Source of the DNA: Gammaproteobacteria bacterium
GTDB taxonomy: Bacteria > Pseudomonadota > Gammaproteobacteria > Steroidobacterales > Steroidobacteraceae
Assembly (NCBI GenBank): GCA_947455595.1
Contig: CANGOP010000004.1
Location: 114,429-178,428, forward strand
Reading direction: 5' to 3'
Length of the DNA: 64,000 nt
Shown here: one piece after another, positions 31,441 to 40,333 of the stretch
How the letters are laid out: each line of letters begins with the position of its first letter
Numbering within the stretch: position 1 is the stretch's first letter
The notes under the pieces: generated by a model
Databases searched by the model: none
Seen by the model: the letters and a program-made list of their open reading frames with translations, nothing else
Told to the model about the DNA's origin: nothing
Program-made: the position numbers and the translations under genes

Positions 31441-31742
31441 GGACAGGTTCCGGCTCAAGAAGGCGCGCAGCATAGCGGATGACGGCCGGGAAAAGCATTG
31501 GGAAACCCGCAACTCAAGCCATCCAGGGACCGCACTGACGGGCGCCGAATCGATCGGCGCGGCACGGCCCCGAGGTGACGCGTACAGGACGGCTCGGTGT
31601 ATGATCGCCACAGGTTGACAACGATTGTTGCTAAAATACAACGATCGTGGGTGCCCGTTTGAGGCCCTGCGATCGCGGTCCCGCTGTCGCGAACCGTAAT
31701 CGGTCACCACGCATTGAACGAACAGCATCAGGGGAGTCTTTC
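31441..31742. other. Intergenic region upstream of the TonB receptor
   Basis: Between the YjdM gene and the receptor gene this 302-base stretch holds no gene. It carries the receptor promoter region and a repeated 13-base element near 31.62-31.65 kb, described separately. Confidence 0.6.
31615..31650 (+). promoter_or_regulatory. Receptor promoter -35 with paired direct repeats
   Basis: TTGACA at 31615-31620 is a consensus -35. A possible -10 is TACAAC at 31637-31642 (16-base spacer). Two copies of a 13-base element, at 31618-31630 and 31638-31650, match at 11 positions and are 20 bases apart, about two helical turns. The first is itself nearly palindromic (CAACGATTGTTG). This arrangement would suit a regulator that blocks the promoter. 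Confidence 0.45.
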
Positions 31743-34376
31743 ATGCATTCGAAGCTTTCATTCGCGATCGCCGCCGTACTCGGTGGCCTTGCCAGCACTC
31801 AAGCCATCGCGGCGGATTCCGACGCTCTCGACGAGGTGATCGTGACCGCGCAGCGGCGTTCGGAAAGTATCCAGAACGTGCCCATTTCGATGCAGGCATT
31901 CACCGAAAGAGCGTTGGAAGAACTGCATGTCCAGACCTTCGACGACTACGTAAAGTACCTGCCGAACGTCTCCTCCGCGAACAACGGGCCGGGTCAAAAC
32001 GAAATTTTCATGCGCGGACTGTCCGCCGGCTCGCAGCCAAGCCAAGGCTCAGGTACGACGGCCGCATTCCCGAACGTAGCCATCTATCTGGATAACCAGT
32101 CGGGCCAATTGCCGGGCCGCAACCTCGATGTCTACGCGGCTGATCTCAATCGCATTGAGGTCTTGGAAGGTCCACAGGGCACGCTGTTCGGTTCGGGCGC
32201 GGAAGCCGGCATGGTTCGCTACATCACGAACGAGCCCAAGCTAGGCAAGTTTGAGGGCAGCTTCAAGGCCGGCTACGGCATCACCGCTCACGGCGATCCC
32301 AATTCGAACGTGACAGCCGTCTTGAACCTGCCGTTTAACGACAAGTTTGCGGTACGCGGAGTGATCTACAACGATCAGCGCGGCGGTTATATCGACAACG
32401 TGCCGGCAACCTTTCACCGTCGCAATACCGATGTCGGCATTCACTACGCCAACTATCCGGCCGATGCGAATGGCAACTGCCCGGACGGCCAGCCGAATAA
32501 TGGTTATTGCGTGCCGCCGAACGCCGTTGCCGTCAATAACAACGCGATCGCGGGTAAGGCCATCAACCCGGCCTCCTACAAGGGGCTTCGGGTTTCGGGC
32601 AAGTATCAGTTCAATGATGATTGGGATCTGTTGGTTTCGCAGACCTATCAGAATCTCGACAGTTCTGGCGTCTTCTACCAGCAGCCTTACGGCTCGGATG
32701 GGGAGAAGTTGAAGCCGTTAGAAGTCACGCTGTTTAACCCGTCGCATAACCACGATACCTTCTCGAACACGGCATGGACCTTGAACGGGAAGATCGGCGA
32801 ATTGAAAGCCGTCTACACGGGCGGTTACCTCGTTCGCAAGGTCAATCAGGTCAACGACTATACGAACTACTCCCGCGGTGTGTATGCCGATTACTACCAG
32901 TGCTACGGCGCCCACACGGGCCCAAGCGGCGCGGAACTGCCCTCCACCTGCTTCTCGCCGGCTGTGATTTGGCGCTCGGTGGAGCGCAACGAGCACACGC
33001 AGCATGAATTCCGTCTCTCCACGCCGGACGATTGGCGTCTGCGGGCGATCGGCGGCGTGTATGTCGAGGACAATAAGCTGTTTGATCAGTCAGACTGGCG
33101 TTACAAGACGGTTCCGGCGTGCAGCGACACGGTCACGGATGGCTGCTTCGCGCCTATCGGAACGAAGCCAGGCACGACGGTTGTGAACCCAGGCGTCCGC
33201 GACGCGAATAGCTCGTTCTATCAGGATGACGTCCGTGAGGTGAAGCAGACTGCCTTCTTCCTCTCGGTCGATTACGACCTGATTCCGAAGGTCCTGACGG
33301 CAACGCTCGGTACCCGCCACTTCACCTTCAAGAACTCGCTGAAGGGCGATGTTGCCAACAGCTTCTACTGCTTTGAAGCCGGCAATCCGGCCGGCGGCTG
33401 CCAGCAGGGCTTCAATCTCAATGCACAGAACCTGGCGGACAAGGAGTCCGGCTGGAAGAGTCGCGCGAACCTGACGTGGCACATCACCCCGGATGCCATG
33501 GTGTATTACACCTTCAGTCAGGGCTTCCGCCCGGGTGGCTTCAACCAGAACGGCGGCGCGTTACACGCCTACGGTCCGGATGGCGTTCCGCAGTACGCAG
33601 TGCCCCGCTCGTATACGTCTGACAAGCTCGATAACAATGAAATCGGCTGGAAGGCCGAGTTCTTGAATCGTCGCTTGCAATGGAACGGCGCTTTGTACAA
33701 GGAAAAGTGGAATAACGTACAGATTGCGTTGTTCAATCCCGGGTTGGTTGGCAACGTCTTCTACAACTCGAATGGCCAAAATTTCGACTTGCAGGGCCTT
33801 GAAACCTCCCTCGTCTACCGCCCGGTCGGTGGACTCACCCTGCAGGCTGCGGCTTCTTGGAACAAGAGCAAGCAGTTGAACTCGCCGTCATTGATTGTGA
33901 ACAATCCGGACAGCATCAATTTCGGCAAACCGATCACGCAGAATTGCGACTCGGCGGGCAGCAATTGTGTGGCCGTCAGCAATGTGTACGGCCCTCCGGG
34001 CTCGCCGACAGCGGATTCACCACCGGTGCAGTTCAGCCTGCGGGCGCGTTATGAGTTCTCATTGAGCAACTCTATGGAGGCGTTCTTCCAGGTGGGCGCT
34101 TCACACGTTGGCCATTCGTACACACAGGCGGGCGCCAACCCACCGCTGACCACTGGGGACACCATCACCACGGGCCGGTTGCGGTTTGAGGATCCGGCCT
34201 ACACCACGTATGACGCGTCCTTCGGCGTGTCGAAAGACCAGTGGACATTAATGCTCTTCGGAGAAAACTTGGGTGATTCGAATGCGTCTGTGTTCACGAG
34301 CACACAGCAGTTCATCGTTGCCCAGACACCGTTGCGTCCCCGCGTACTCGGTGTGAGCATTGATTATAAGTTCTGA
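31743..34376 (+). CDS. TonB-dependent outer-membrane receptor
   Basis: An 877-residue outer-membrane channel of the CirA/Fec-like group. It has a signal peptide (hydrophobic, ending at TQAIAA), a TonB box-like DEVIVTAQR, a plug domain (NVPISMQAF, LPNVSSANNG, RIEVLEGPQGTLFGSGAEAG) and a 22-strand-type barrel ending in a terminal Phe (DYKF). The ligand cannot be deduced. The M19 dipeptidase is next, on the same strand after a terminator, so peptides are a possible substrate. A GGGGAG site precedes the ATG; the frame is open from 31647. Confidence 0.93.
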   Translation: MHSKLSFAIAAVLGGLASTQAIAADSDALDEVIVTAQRRSESIQNVPISMQAFTERALEELHVQTFDDYVKYLPNVSSANNGPGQNEIFMRGLSAGSQPSQGSGTTAAFPNVAIYLDNQSGQLPGRNLDVYAADLNRIEVLEGPQGTLFGSGAEAGMVRYITNEPKLGKFEGSFKAGYGITAHGDPNSNVTAVLNLPFNDKFAVRGVIYNDQRGGYIDNVPATFHRRNTDVGIHYANYPADANGNCPDGQPNNGYCVPPNAVAVNNNAIAGKAINPASYKGLRVSGKYQFNDDWDLLVSQTYQNLDSSGVFYQQPYGSDGEKLKPLEVTLFNPSHNHDTFSNTAWTLNGKIGELKAVYTGGYLVRKVNQVNDYTNYSRGVYADYYQCYGAHTGPSGAELPSTCFSPAVIWRSVERNEHTQHEFRLSTPDDWRLRAIGGVYVEDNKLFDQSDWRYKTVPACSDTVTDGCFAPIGTKPGTTVVNPGVRDANSSFYQDDVREVKQTAFFLSVDYDLIPKVLTATLGTRHFTFKNSLKGDVANSFYCFEAGNPAGGCQQGFNLNAQNLADKESGWKSRANLTWHITPDAMVYYTFSQGFRPGGFNQNGGALHAYGPDGVPQYAVPRSYTSDKLDNNEIGWKAEFLNRRLQWNGALYKEKWNNVQIALFNPGLVGNVFYNSNGQNFDLQGLETSLVYRPVGGLTLQAAASWNKSKQLNSPSLIVNNPDSINFGKPITQNCDSAGSNCVAVSNVYGPPGSPTADSPPVQFSLRARYEFSLSNSMEAFFQVGASHVGHSYTQAGANPPLTTGDTITTGRLRFEDPAYTTYDASFGVSKDQWTLMLFGENLGDSNASVFTSTQQFIVAQTPLRPRVLGVSIDYKF

Positions 34377-34404
34377 TTGCCGCACCGCGGATCTTCAGAC
34401 CCCG

Positions 34405-34436
34405 AAAGGGCCGGCTCCTGCCGGCCCTTTCTTTTT
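34405..34436 (+). terminator. Rho-independent terminator of the TonB receptor gene
   Basis: A perfect ten-pair stem (34405-34414 with 34421-34430, G/C-rich) with loop CTCCTG is followed by CTTTTT. It lies 29 bases after the receptor stop. Confidence 0.85.
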
Positions 34437-34486
34437 GGGCTATTGTTTGCCAGAGGGCTTGCTGTTTCAGAGCGATGGAGACTTCG

Positions 34487-35662
34487 ATGACACGACGTTC
34501 AAACTGGATCATCGGAATAGCTGGTTGCGCCAGCATCGGGCTGTTCATCGGACTGGCCATTGGACCCGGCCTCGTTGACCGCGCCCAGAATAAAGTAGTG
34601 GGCACGCAGGCGGTGGCAAGTTCCGTCGCGTCCCAACTGCATCACCAACTCACCGTCATTGACATGCACGGAGATACGCTGCTTTGGAAGCGGAATGTGC
34701 TAACACCCACACACTTGGGCCACATCGATTTGCAGCGCTTACAGCAAGGCGGCGTCACACTGCAGATCTTCTCGTCGGTATCTCAAGTGCCCCGCGGCAT
34801 TAACTATCAGAGCAACCCGCCTTCGGATTCATTGACGCCGCTGGCGATTCTCCAACTGCAGCCGCCATCCACCTGGTTTTCACCACTGGGCCGCACGCTC
34901 TATCACAGCAGAAAACTTGCGGATGCGGTCGCTCGAAGCGACGGACAACTCATGGCGATCCGAACGCGAGATGATCTGGAGTCACTTTTAGCGGCGCATT
35001 CACAACCGGCGGCTCGACGCCCAATCGGCGCGCTATTCTCCGTCGAGGGGCTGCAGAACTTGGAAGGCGACATCGCCAATCTCAATTTACTCTACGACGC
35101 GGGAGTGCGGATGGCTGGGCTCGCGCACTTCTTCGATAATGATGTGGCCGGCTCGATGCATGGCGAGCACAAGGGCGGTCTGACGCCATTGGGTCGTAAA
35201 GTCGTTGCGGAGATGGAGCGTCGAGGCATGGTGATCGACATCGCGCATGCGAGTCATCAGACCGTCGCCGACGTGCTCGCGATGGCGACGCGACCGGTCG
35301 TATCGAGCCATGGCGGCGTACAGGCCACCTGCCATGAGAACCGGAATTTGACCGATGATGAAATTCGTGGGGTGGCACGCCTGCATGGCGTCATCGGTGT
35401 GGGCGTATGGGACGCAGCTGTCTGTGGCACAGAACCCAAAGACACCGCGCGTGCGATGCGCCACATTCGCGATTTAGTGGGTATTGAGACCGTTGGTCTC
35501 GGGACGGATTTTGACGGGGCTATCACCGCCGGATATGACGCGAGTCGCCTCGAGTTGATCACGCAAGCGCTGCTAGATGAGTGTTTCAATGACGCCGAAA
35601 TCTCCTTAGCGCTGGGAGGAAACTCGCTTCGGGTATTACGAGAAGTTCTGCCACGCAACTAA
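34487..35662 (+). CDS. Membrane dipeptidase (peptidase M19)
   Basis: This 391-residue renal-dipeptidase-like enzyme hydrolyses dipeptides, some with D-residues, using a binuclear zinc site. It has an N-terminal hydrophobic segment (WIIGIAGCASIGLFIGLAIG), so it is probably exported or anchored. The zinc and substrate motifs DMHGDTLLW, LFSVEGLQNL and SSHGGVQATC are visible. The ATG at 34487 has GGAG six bases upstream, better than the ATG at 34475. Confidence 0.88.
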   Translation: MTRRSNWIIGIAGCASIGLFIGLAIGPGLVDRAQNKVVGTQAVASSVASQLHHQLTVIDMHGDTLLWKRNVLTPTHLGHIDLQRLQQGGVTLQIFSSVSQVPRGINYQSNPPSDSLTPLAILQLQPPSTWFSPLGRTLYHSRKLADAVARSDGQLMAIRTRDDLESLLAAHSQPAARRPIGALFSVEGLQNLEGDIANLNLLYDAGVRMAGLAHFFDNDVAGSMHGEHKGGLTPLGRKVVAEMERRGMVIDIAHASHQTVADVLAMATRPVVSSHGGVQATCHENRNLTDDEIRGVARLHGVIGVGVWDAAVCGTEPKDTARAMRHIRDLVGIETVGLGTDFDGAITAGYDASRLELITQALLDECFNDAEISLALGGNSLRVLREVLPRN

Positions 35663-35687
35663 GGGCAAGCAAGAAAGCCAAAGGTCA

Positions 35688-35711
35688 CGAATCCGGCATG
35701 AGCCGGATTCG
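35688..35711. terminator. Hairpin between dipeptidase gene and tRNA-Ser
   Basis: A perfect ten-pair stem (CGAATCCGGC and its complement, loop ATGA) lies between the two convergent units. The minus-strand side is followed by a moderately T-rich stretch, so it may end the tRNA transcript and possibly also the dipeptidase transcript. Confidence 0.5.
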
Positions 35712-35727
35712 AAACGTTCGAAAATAT

Positions 35728-35817
<90 letters not shown>

Positions 35818-35848
35818 GCCGGTACCCGACGTGGCGATCGGGGCGCGC

Positions 35849-35854
35849 ATCATA
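35849..35854 (-). promoter_or_regulatory. Probable tRNA-Ser -10
   Basis: TATGAT (minus strand) lies 31 bases upstream of the tRNA 5' end, compatible with a short 5' leader that RNase P would remove. Confidence 0.4.
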
Positions 35855-36018
35855 CACCAAACATCCACTGTCGTATCACTTGATCTGGTCAGGGTGAGGT
35901 ACGGAGGGGTGACGGACAGAATCCAATTACGACATTTTTTGTCGTTTTAAGATCTGCTGGCGCAGCAATCCCGCTTCGATTCACCGCAAACGAAGAGCGT
36001 CGCGTATCCTCCACATCC

Positions 36019-37410
36019 ATGCTCGGTCTGTTTCGATTGCCACAAGGTGGGCTGCCATGGCGGGTGCCTGCTGCGCTTGCGGTATTTACTCTGCTGGGCA
36101 CGTGTACCCCTCGGCCCGGTGTCGTGGAGCAAGCCCACACCGTTGGTGCATTGCGCGTTGCCTCGTACAACAGCCCCACGGCCTACTATCTGGGTGCCCA
36201 TGGTCCTGAAGGCCCCGAGTATGCGTTGGCCAGTCGCTTCGCCCGTTCATTGGGACTTCGCCTCGAGATTCAGTTGTACCCCTCGCCAGCTGCCGCCATT
36301 GCCGCCGTTGCCCATGGCAAGGCGCACATCGCGGCCGCCGGGCTCGCTGTCACACCAGAATGGCAGCAGACCGTCCGGTTCTCGAGGCCTTACCAACGGG
36401 TCAAACTGCATTTCATTCATCGCCGCGGCGCACCACGACCGAAGGACATCCACGAACTGGTCGGCCGCAAGGTCGCCGTTGTCGCGGGAAGTTCGCACGC
36501 GTTTGCGCTGCGCCGATTAGCTCAACAAATCCCAGGGCTGCATATTGAAGAGGTCCCCAACCTCTCGACACTCGACTTGTTGGATCGGGTCTGGAGCGGT
36601 GACATCGATGCAACCGTCGCCGATCGCAACGAATTCTTCCTGACGCGCCCCTACCACCCGGAATTACGCATCGCCTTCAATTTCCCGTCCGCCGATGAAA
36701 TGGCGTGGGCATTACCGAAAGATGATCCGGATATCGCGCTGCGCGTCGCTTCCTATTTCGGGGAATTGGAGCGCCAGGAACCTGACATCGTTGCCCGCTA
36801 CTACGATCCCGACGAGCGCTACGACTACGCCGGCGCGCGGGCCTTGGTGCGCGATCTTCAGGATCGACTACCCTCGTTGCGGCCGCTATTCGAACATGCT
36901 GCGCGGGAATTTCGCCAGGACTGGCGCATTCTCGCCGCCATCGGCTACCAGGAATCTCGATGGAATCCGGATGCGATCTCGTCTACCCGCGTCCGAGGAC
37001 TCATGATGCTCACGGAGGACACGGCGGGTGCCGTCGGTGTCGGGAATCGCAAAGACCCGGCAGAAAGCATCCACGGCGGAGCGGCTTTTTTGGCGCAGAT
37101 GCGCGACACCATCCCAGATCGGATCCCGGAACCGGATCGAACCTGGCTTGCGTTGGCGGCGTACAACATTGGCTATGCGCACGTCGAGGATGCCCGAGTG
37201 CTCACGCAGAGCGCAGGCCGAGATCCCGACTCTTGGTTGGACGTGCGCGAGTTTCTACCGCACCTCGCGGAAGCAGCTTGGTATGAAAAGACCAAGCACG
37301 GTTACGCGCGTGGATGGGAGGCCGCGCGCTTTGTCGACAACGTTCGCAGTTATTTGGACGTGCTGGAATGGGCGGTACCGTCGCGCGCACTCGGCCCCTC
37401 GCCGGGCTGA
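36019..37410 (+). CDS. mltF: Membrane-bound lytic murein transglycosylase F
   Basis: MltF cleaves peptidoglycan to 1,6-anhydromuropeptides. The 463-residue protein has an N-terminal signal (possible lipobox LLGTC near residue 29, with Thr at -1, so lipidation is uncertain), a solute-binding-like (SBP_bac_3) regulatory domain from about 45 to 270, and a C-terminal SLT domain with the catalytic Glu (ESRWNPDAIS, E312) and a GLMMLTEDTA segment. TATCCT ends eight bases before the ATG. Its last 61 bases overlap tail to tail with tadA. Confidence 0.93.
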   Translation: MLGLFRLPQGGLPWRVPAALAVFTLLGTCTPRPGVVEQAHTVGALRVASYNSPTAYYLGAHGPEGPEYALASRFARSLGLRLEIQLYPSPAAAIAAVAHGKAHIAAAGLAVTPEWQQTVRFSRPYQRVKLHFIHRRGAPRPKDIHELVGRKVAVVAGSSHAFALRRLAQQIPGLHIEEVPNLSTLDLLDRVWSGDIDATVADRNEFFLTRPYHPELRIAFNFPSADEMAWALPKDDPDIALRVASYFGELERQEPDIVARYYDPDERYDYAGARALVRDLQDRLPSLRPLFEHAAREFRQDWRILAAIGYQESRWNPDAISSTRVRGLMMLTEDTAGAVGVGNRKDPAESIHGGAAFLAQMRDTIPDRIPEPDRTWLALAAYNIGYAHVEDARVLTQSAGRDPDSWLDVREFLPHLAEAAWYEKTKHGYARGWEAARFVDNVRSYLDVLEWAVPSRALGPSPG

Positions 37411-37862
37411 CTTCGTCGGCGGCGGAAAAATTCCTTCAGCTGAGCCGAACACTCGTCGGCGAGCACGCCACCGAAGGTGTCTAAGGCGTGATTGAGCGCG
37501 CGACTATGCGCAAGATCAAAAGCACTTCCGGCCGCACCCTGCCGCGGATCCCACGCACCAAACACCAGGCGACGGACCCGGGCATGCACCATCGCAGCCG
37601 TACACATCGCACAGGGCTCTAGCGTGACGTAAACCGTCGCATTCAGAAGTCGATATTGCGCCAACGCAGACCCTGCCTGGCGCAACGCAATCATTTCCGC
37701 GTGTGCAGTGGGATCGTTAAGAGCGACTGGCCGATTCCATCCTTCGCCCACAACGCGATCGCCGACCACAACGAGCGCGCCGACCGGAACTTCGCCCTCG
37801 GCCTCGGCCTTTGCAGCGAGCTCAAGCGCCCGACGCATATGCATTTCATCAACCGAAGCCAT
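37350..37862 (-). CDS. tadA: tRNA-specific adenosine deaminase
   Basis: TadA converts A34 to inosine in tRNA-Arg(ACG), an essential step for reading CGN codons. The zinc deaminase motifs HAEMIAL and PCAMCTAAMVHAR are present, as is EVPVGALVV. The protein has 170 residues, with a basic, low-complexity C-terminal tail past the deaminase core that overlaps mltF. The frame opens at 38009, but the ATG at 37862 (MASVDEMHMRRAL) gives the normal start. Confidence 0.93.
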   Translation of the reverse strand: MASVDEMHMRRALELAAKAEAEGEVPVGALVVVGDRVVGEGWNRPVALNDPTAHAEMIALRQAGSALAQYRLLNATVYVTLEPCAMCTAAMVHARVRRLVFGAWDPRQGAAGSAFDLAHSRALNHALDTFGGVLADECSAQLKEFFRRRRSQPGEGPSARDGTAHSSTSK

Positions 37863-37920
37863 GGGTAATGGTCTAGGAAAACTGTGATCCAAGAGAGTAT
37901 ACGCCGGTCTCCCGTGATCC

Positions 37921-39939
37921 TCAGAACTCAGCGACCCCATGCACAACTCGAAAGGCAAAGGGTGCAGCCTTGGGCAACGGAAGGTTGCCCTGATCGCGAC
38001 CGGAATCATCCATCAGTCGGATGGTCACGTTGCCTAAATGCTCGCCCAACCGAACACGGCCAGCACTGCTACCCACCAGAATCTCACCCCGCCCGACCAC
38101 AGATCCAACATGATCCAGAAACACATCATCCGCGTCGAACAAGCAGATCACACAGACACTGCGTGCAATGCCAGGTCCATAGTGACCCGGAAAGAGCACT
38201 GCGTGAACGGACCCAGTGGGCTGTCGGCCGGCGGTCACGACGACTCGGCTGGCATTGCTCGCCACCAGAATACTCAAATAGCCCCCGTAGACTTCTATCG
38301 TCGCGCCCGCCGACTGGAAACTCACAGCACCGCCCCCGCTATTGACGATCGCCACGTCCTCCAGAATGAGATGCGGCCGGACGCCCTGCTCCGGAGCTCC
38401 ATAAGCAATGTTAGGGTCACCCAGCAGATTTGAATTAACCCGATCACCCTCCAAGCGCAGGTGACGAATGGCCACCGTCGTATCGGCCGCACCGATCTCG
38501 ATATAGGGGCCTTTTCCACCCTGCCACTCGATCGTGGCCCCTGGGTCTCCCTCGATCAACAGATCATGACGAATGACGGATCGACCGCCCGGATGGCGCC
38601 CAGTGTGCACGTGAATCGTATCCCCCGCGCCTGACGCGTCAATCGCATCTGCCAAGGCGCCGTAACCACCGGGACCGACGATCCGAATGATCCCACTGGG
38701 CGAAAGGTGGACGGGGATACCCGGCTGCAGCTGGGGCCCAATTCGCGGCACAGCCTTCGTAACCACATATTGATGTCCGTTGACCCCAAACGGCGACTGG
38801 AGAAAATTCGTGTTGATAGAACTCCACGGTCGCAGTGTCTCGGCATCGACACCCCGTTCGGAGAGACTCACAAACGGGATGGGATCTTCGTAAAACCAAG
38901 CAGTCTTCATGCGCGAAGCGCCGACGAGCAATAGCGTACCCACCAGACAGAACAGGGCCACGAGCGCAATCCGTCGGGCACGACGTAGCCGCTGGACGAT
39001 GTAGTCGATCGACAATAGGTCGCCGTCGAGCGCACTGCGGCGCAGCTGGGCGTGCGCGGAGCTGCGAATGAGATAGAACCATCCGAGCGTCAACGCGAAC
39101 AACATCAGAACAACGGGAAGATCTCGGCTTGAGACCAGAGAGCCGCCGCTGAAGCCAACCGCAACCGCCGCAACGACGAGAGCAAGGAGTGCCAAGATCC
39201 ACCGCAAAACCCTGCGCCGACCGGCCGCAACCGAAGGCGCGTCCTCCCATGATTCCTGCAAGATCCGGTTGGTTTCTGCATCTACGGCCAGATGCAATAT
39301 CCGGCCGCGTATCGGTAGCACACAAAGCCAAATGGGATAGTAAAAATCCTCTCCGCGGATGGGGTCTACGCGAACAATGTCCTCATCACAAACTCGCTGA
39401 GCGCCGACCATCAGATCCTGAAATCGGTCGGAAGCGCGTTGGTTCGCGGTCGCATCATCACATGCCAGCAAACACAATTCGCCGCGAGGGACACCCTGCC
39501 GTGTCGAACGGGCAAATCCAGCCGACTCCAACGCCGACACGAGCGTCTCGGGCAGGCCCACCGCAAGGCAAACGTCGAACTGATATCGAGACGTCACGGC
39601 ATGCACATTCGACGCGGCCGAAAGTGACTCGAACTCACCTCGGAACCGTCGCATCCGAATGTGGATCGGACGAATGTTGGCCGGCAGTTTCACATCAGCA
39701 ATGCCGAGCCCTGTGCGGGACGACCGTGCCACCAACTGCAGTAATACGCGGTGAAAATTGCGCGCATCTGCCCGGTGTGAAATCGTCGAGACCGGCGGTG
39801 CATTTCCGGTGACTTGCAGGACACCGGCGCACAGTGGGCAAGCGAGGGGAAGAACTAACTGCCGGCCTTGATAGCACGCAGCGCACTGCGCGCACACGAG
39901 CCGCGTACCCCCCATTTCGTCTGTAACGGATCGATCCAT
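37921..39939 (-). CDS. Predicted membrane protein with N-terminal zinc ribbon and C-terminal beta-helix-like region
   Basis: I do not recognise this 672-residue protein as a named family. From the N-terminus it has a CxxC...CPLC zinc ribbon, a soluble region of about 200 residues, three likely membrane helices (ILALLALVVAAVAVGF, VVLMLFALTLGWFYLI and IALVALFCLVGTLLLVGA), and a long C-terminal region rich in short V/I/G repeats (DTIHVHTGRH, DLLIEGDPGATIEW, HLRLEGDRVN) that looks like a right-handed beta-helix, probably periplasmic. ATG 39939 is preferred; the frame begins at 40011. TACAAT at 39980-39985 may be its -10. Its role is unknown. Confidence 0.7.
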   Translation of the reverse strand: MDRSVTDEMGGTRLVCAQCAACYQGRQLVLPLACPLCAGVLQVTGNAPPVSTISHRADARNFHRVLLQLVARSSRTGLGIADVKLPANIRPIHIRMRRFRGEFESLSAASNVHAVTSRYQFDVCLAVGLPETLVSALESAGFARSTRQGVPRGELCLLACDDATANQRASDRFQDLMVGAQRVCDEDIVRVDPIRGEDFYYPIWLCVLPIRGRILHLAVDAETNRILQESWEDAPSVAAGRRRVLRWILALLALVVAAVAVGFSGGSLVSSRDLPVVLMLFALTLGWFYLIRSSAHAQLRRSALDGDLLSIDYIVQRLRRARRIALVALFCLVGTLLLVGASRMKTAWFYEDPIPFVSLSERGVDAETLRPWSSINTNFLQSPFGVNGHQYVVTKAVPRIGPQLQPGIPVHLSPSGIIRIVGPGGYGALADAIDASGAGDTIHVHTGRHPGGRSVIRHDLLIEGDPGATIEWQGGKGPYIEIGAADTTVAIRHLRLEGDRVNSNLLGDPNIAYGAPEQGVRPHLILEDVAIVNSGGGAVSFQSAGATIEVYGGYLSILVASNASRVVVTAGRQPTGSVHAVLFPGHYGPGIARSVCVICLFDADDVFLDHVGSVVGRGEILVGSSAGRVRLGEHLGNVTIRLMDDSGRDQGNLPLPKAAPFAFRVVHGVAEF

Positions 39940-40333
39940 TGACCCCGCGCCCCAGGGTTGGCTCCCACGCCACCCCCAAATTGTATTTTCTTGACACAGC
40001 CCTCCGGCCACAAGGGACGCGTTTATGCCGGGGTCAAATTCTGATCTGAGCGGCCCGATTGGTCACGAACAGCGACTGTAGCGCCACACCAGGCTCAAAA
40101 CAGGTTGTCCCGCCATCGTTCTCACTCACCGGAACGCCACTCGTCACTGCCAATTATTTTTCTTCTAGGCCCCTGTTTCTCATATTTTTTTATCACTTTT
40201 ATCAGTTTGCCCGCCTCCAGTGATGGCCATCACGCTGTTCACGCCTAGTCCTGATCGCGCATCGTGGTCGGCACGCCGGCAAAGACCTCGCTGTGAACGT
40301 GCTAGCCTGCCAGCTCCCTCGTAGGAGATGCTT
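39940..40333. other. Divergent intergenic region with palindrome
   Basis: This stretch separates the zinc-ribbon membrane protein from the first amidohydrolase and holds no gene. It is locally A/T-rich near 40150-40205 and contains a 14-base palindrome at 40220-40233. A GGGGTCAAATTCTGATC motif near 40030 resembles sequence often seen beside REP-type elements in Gammaproteobacteria, but no such element is intact. Confidence 0.45.
40220..40233. promoter_or_regulatory. 14-base perfect palindrome, possible operator
   Basis: GTGATGGCCATCAC reads the same on both strands and lies about 100 bases before the amidohydrolase start, in a promoter region. A dimeric regulator site is plausible but no regulator gene is adjacent. 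Confidence 0.35.
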
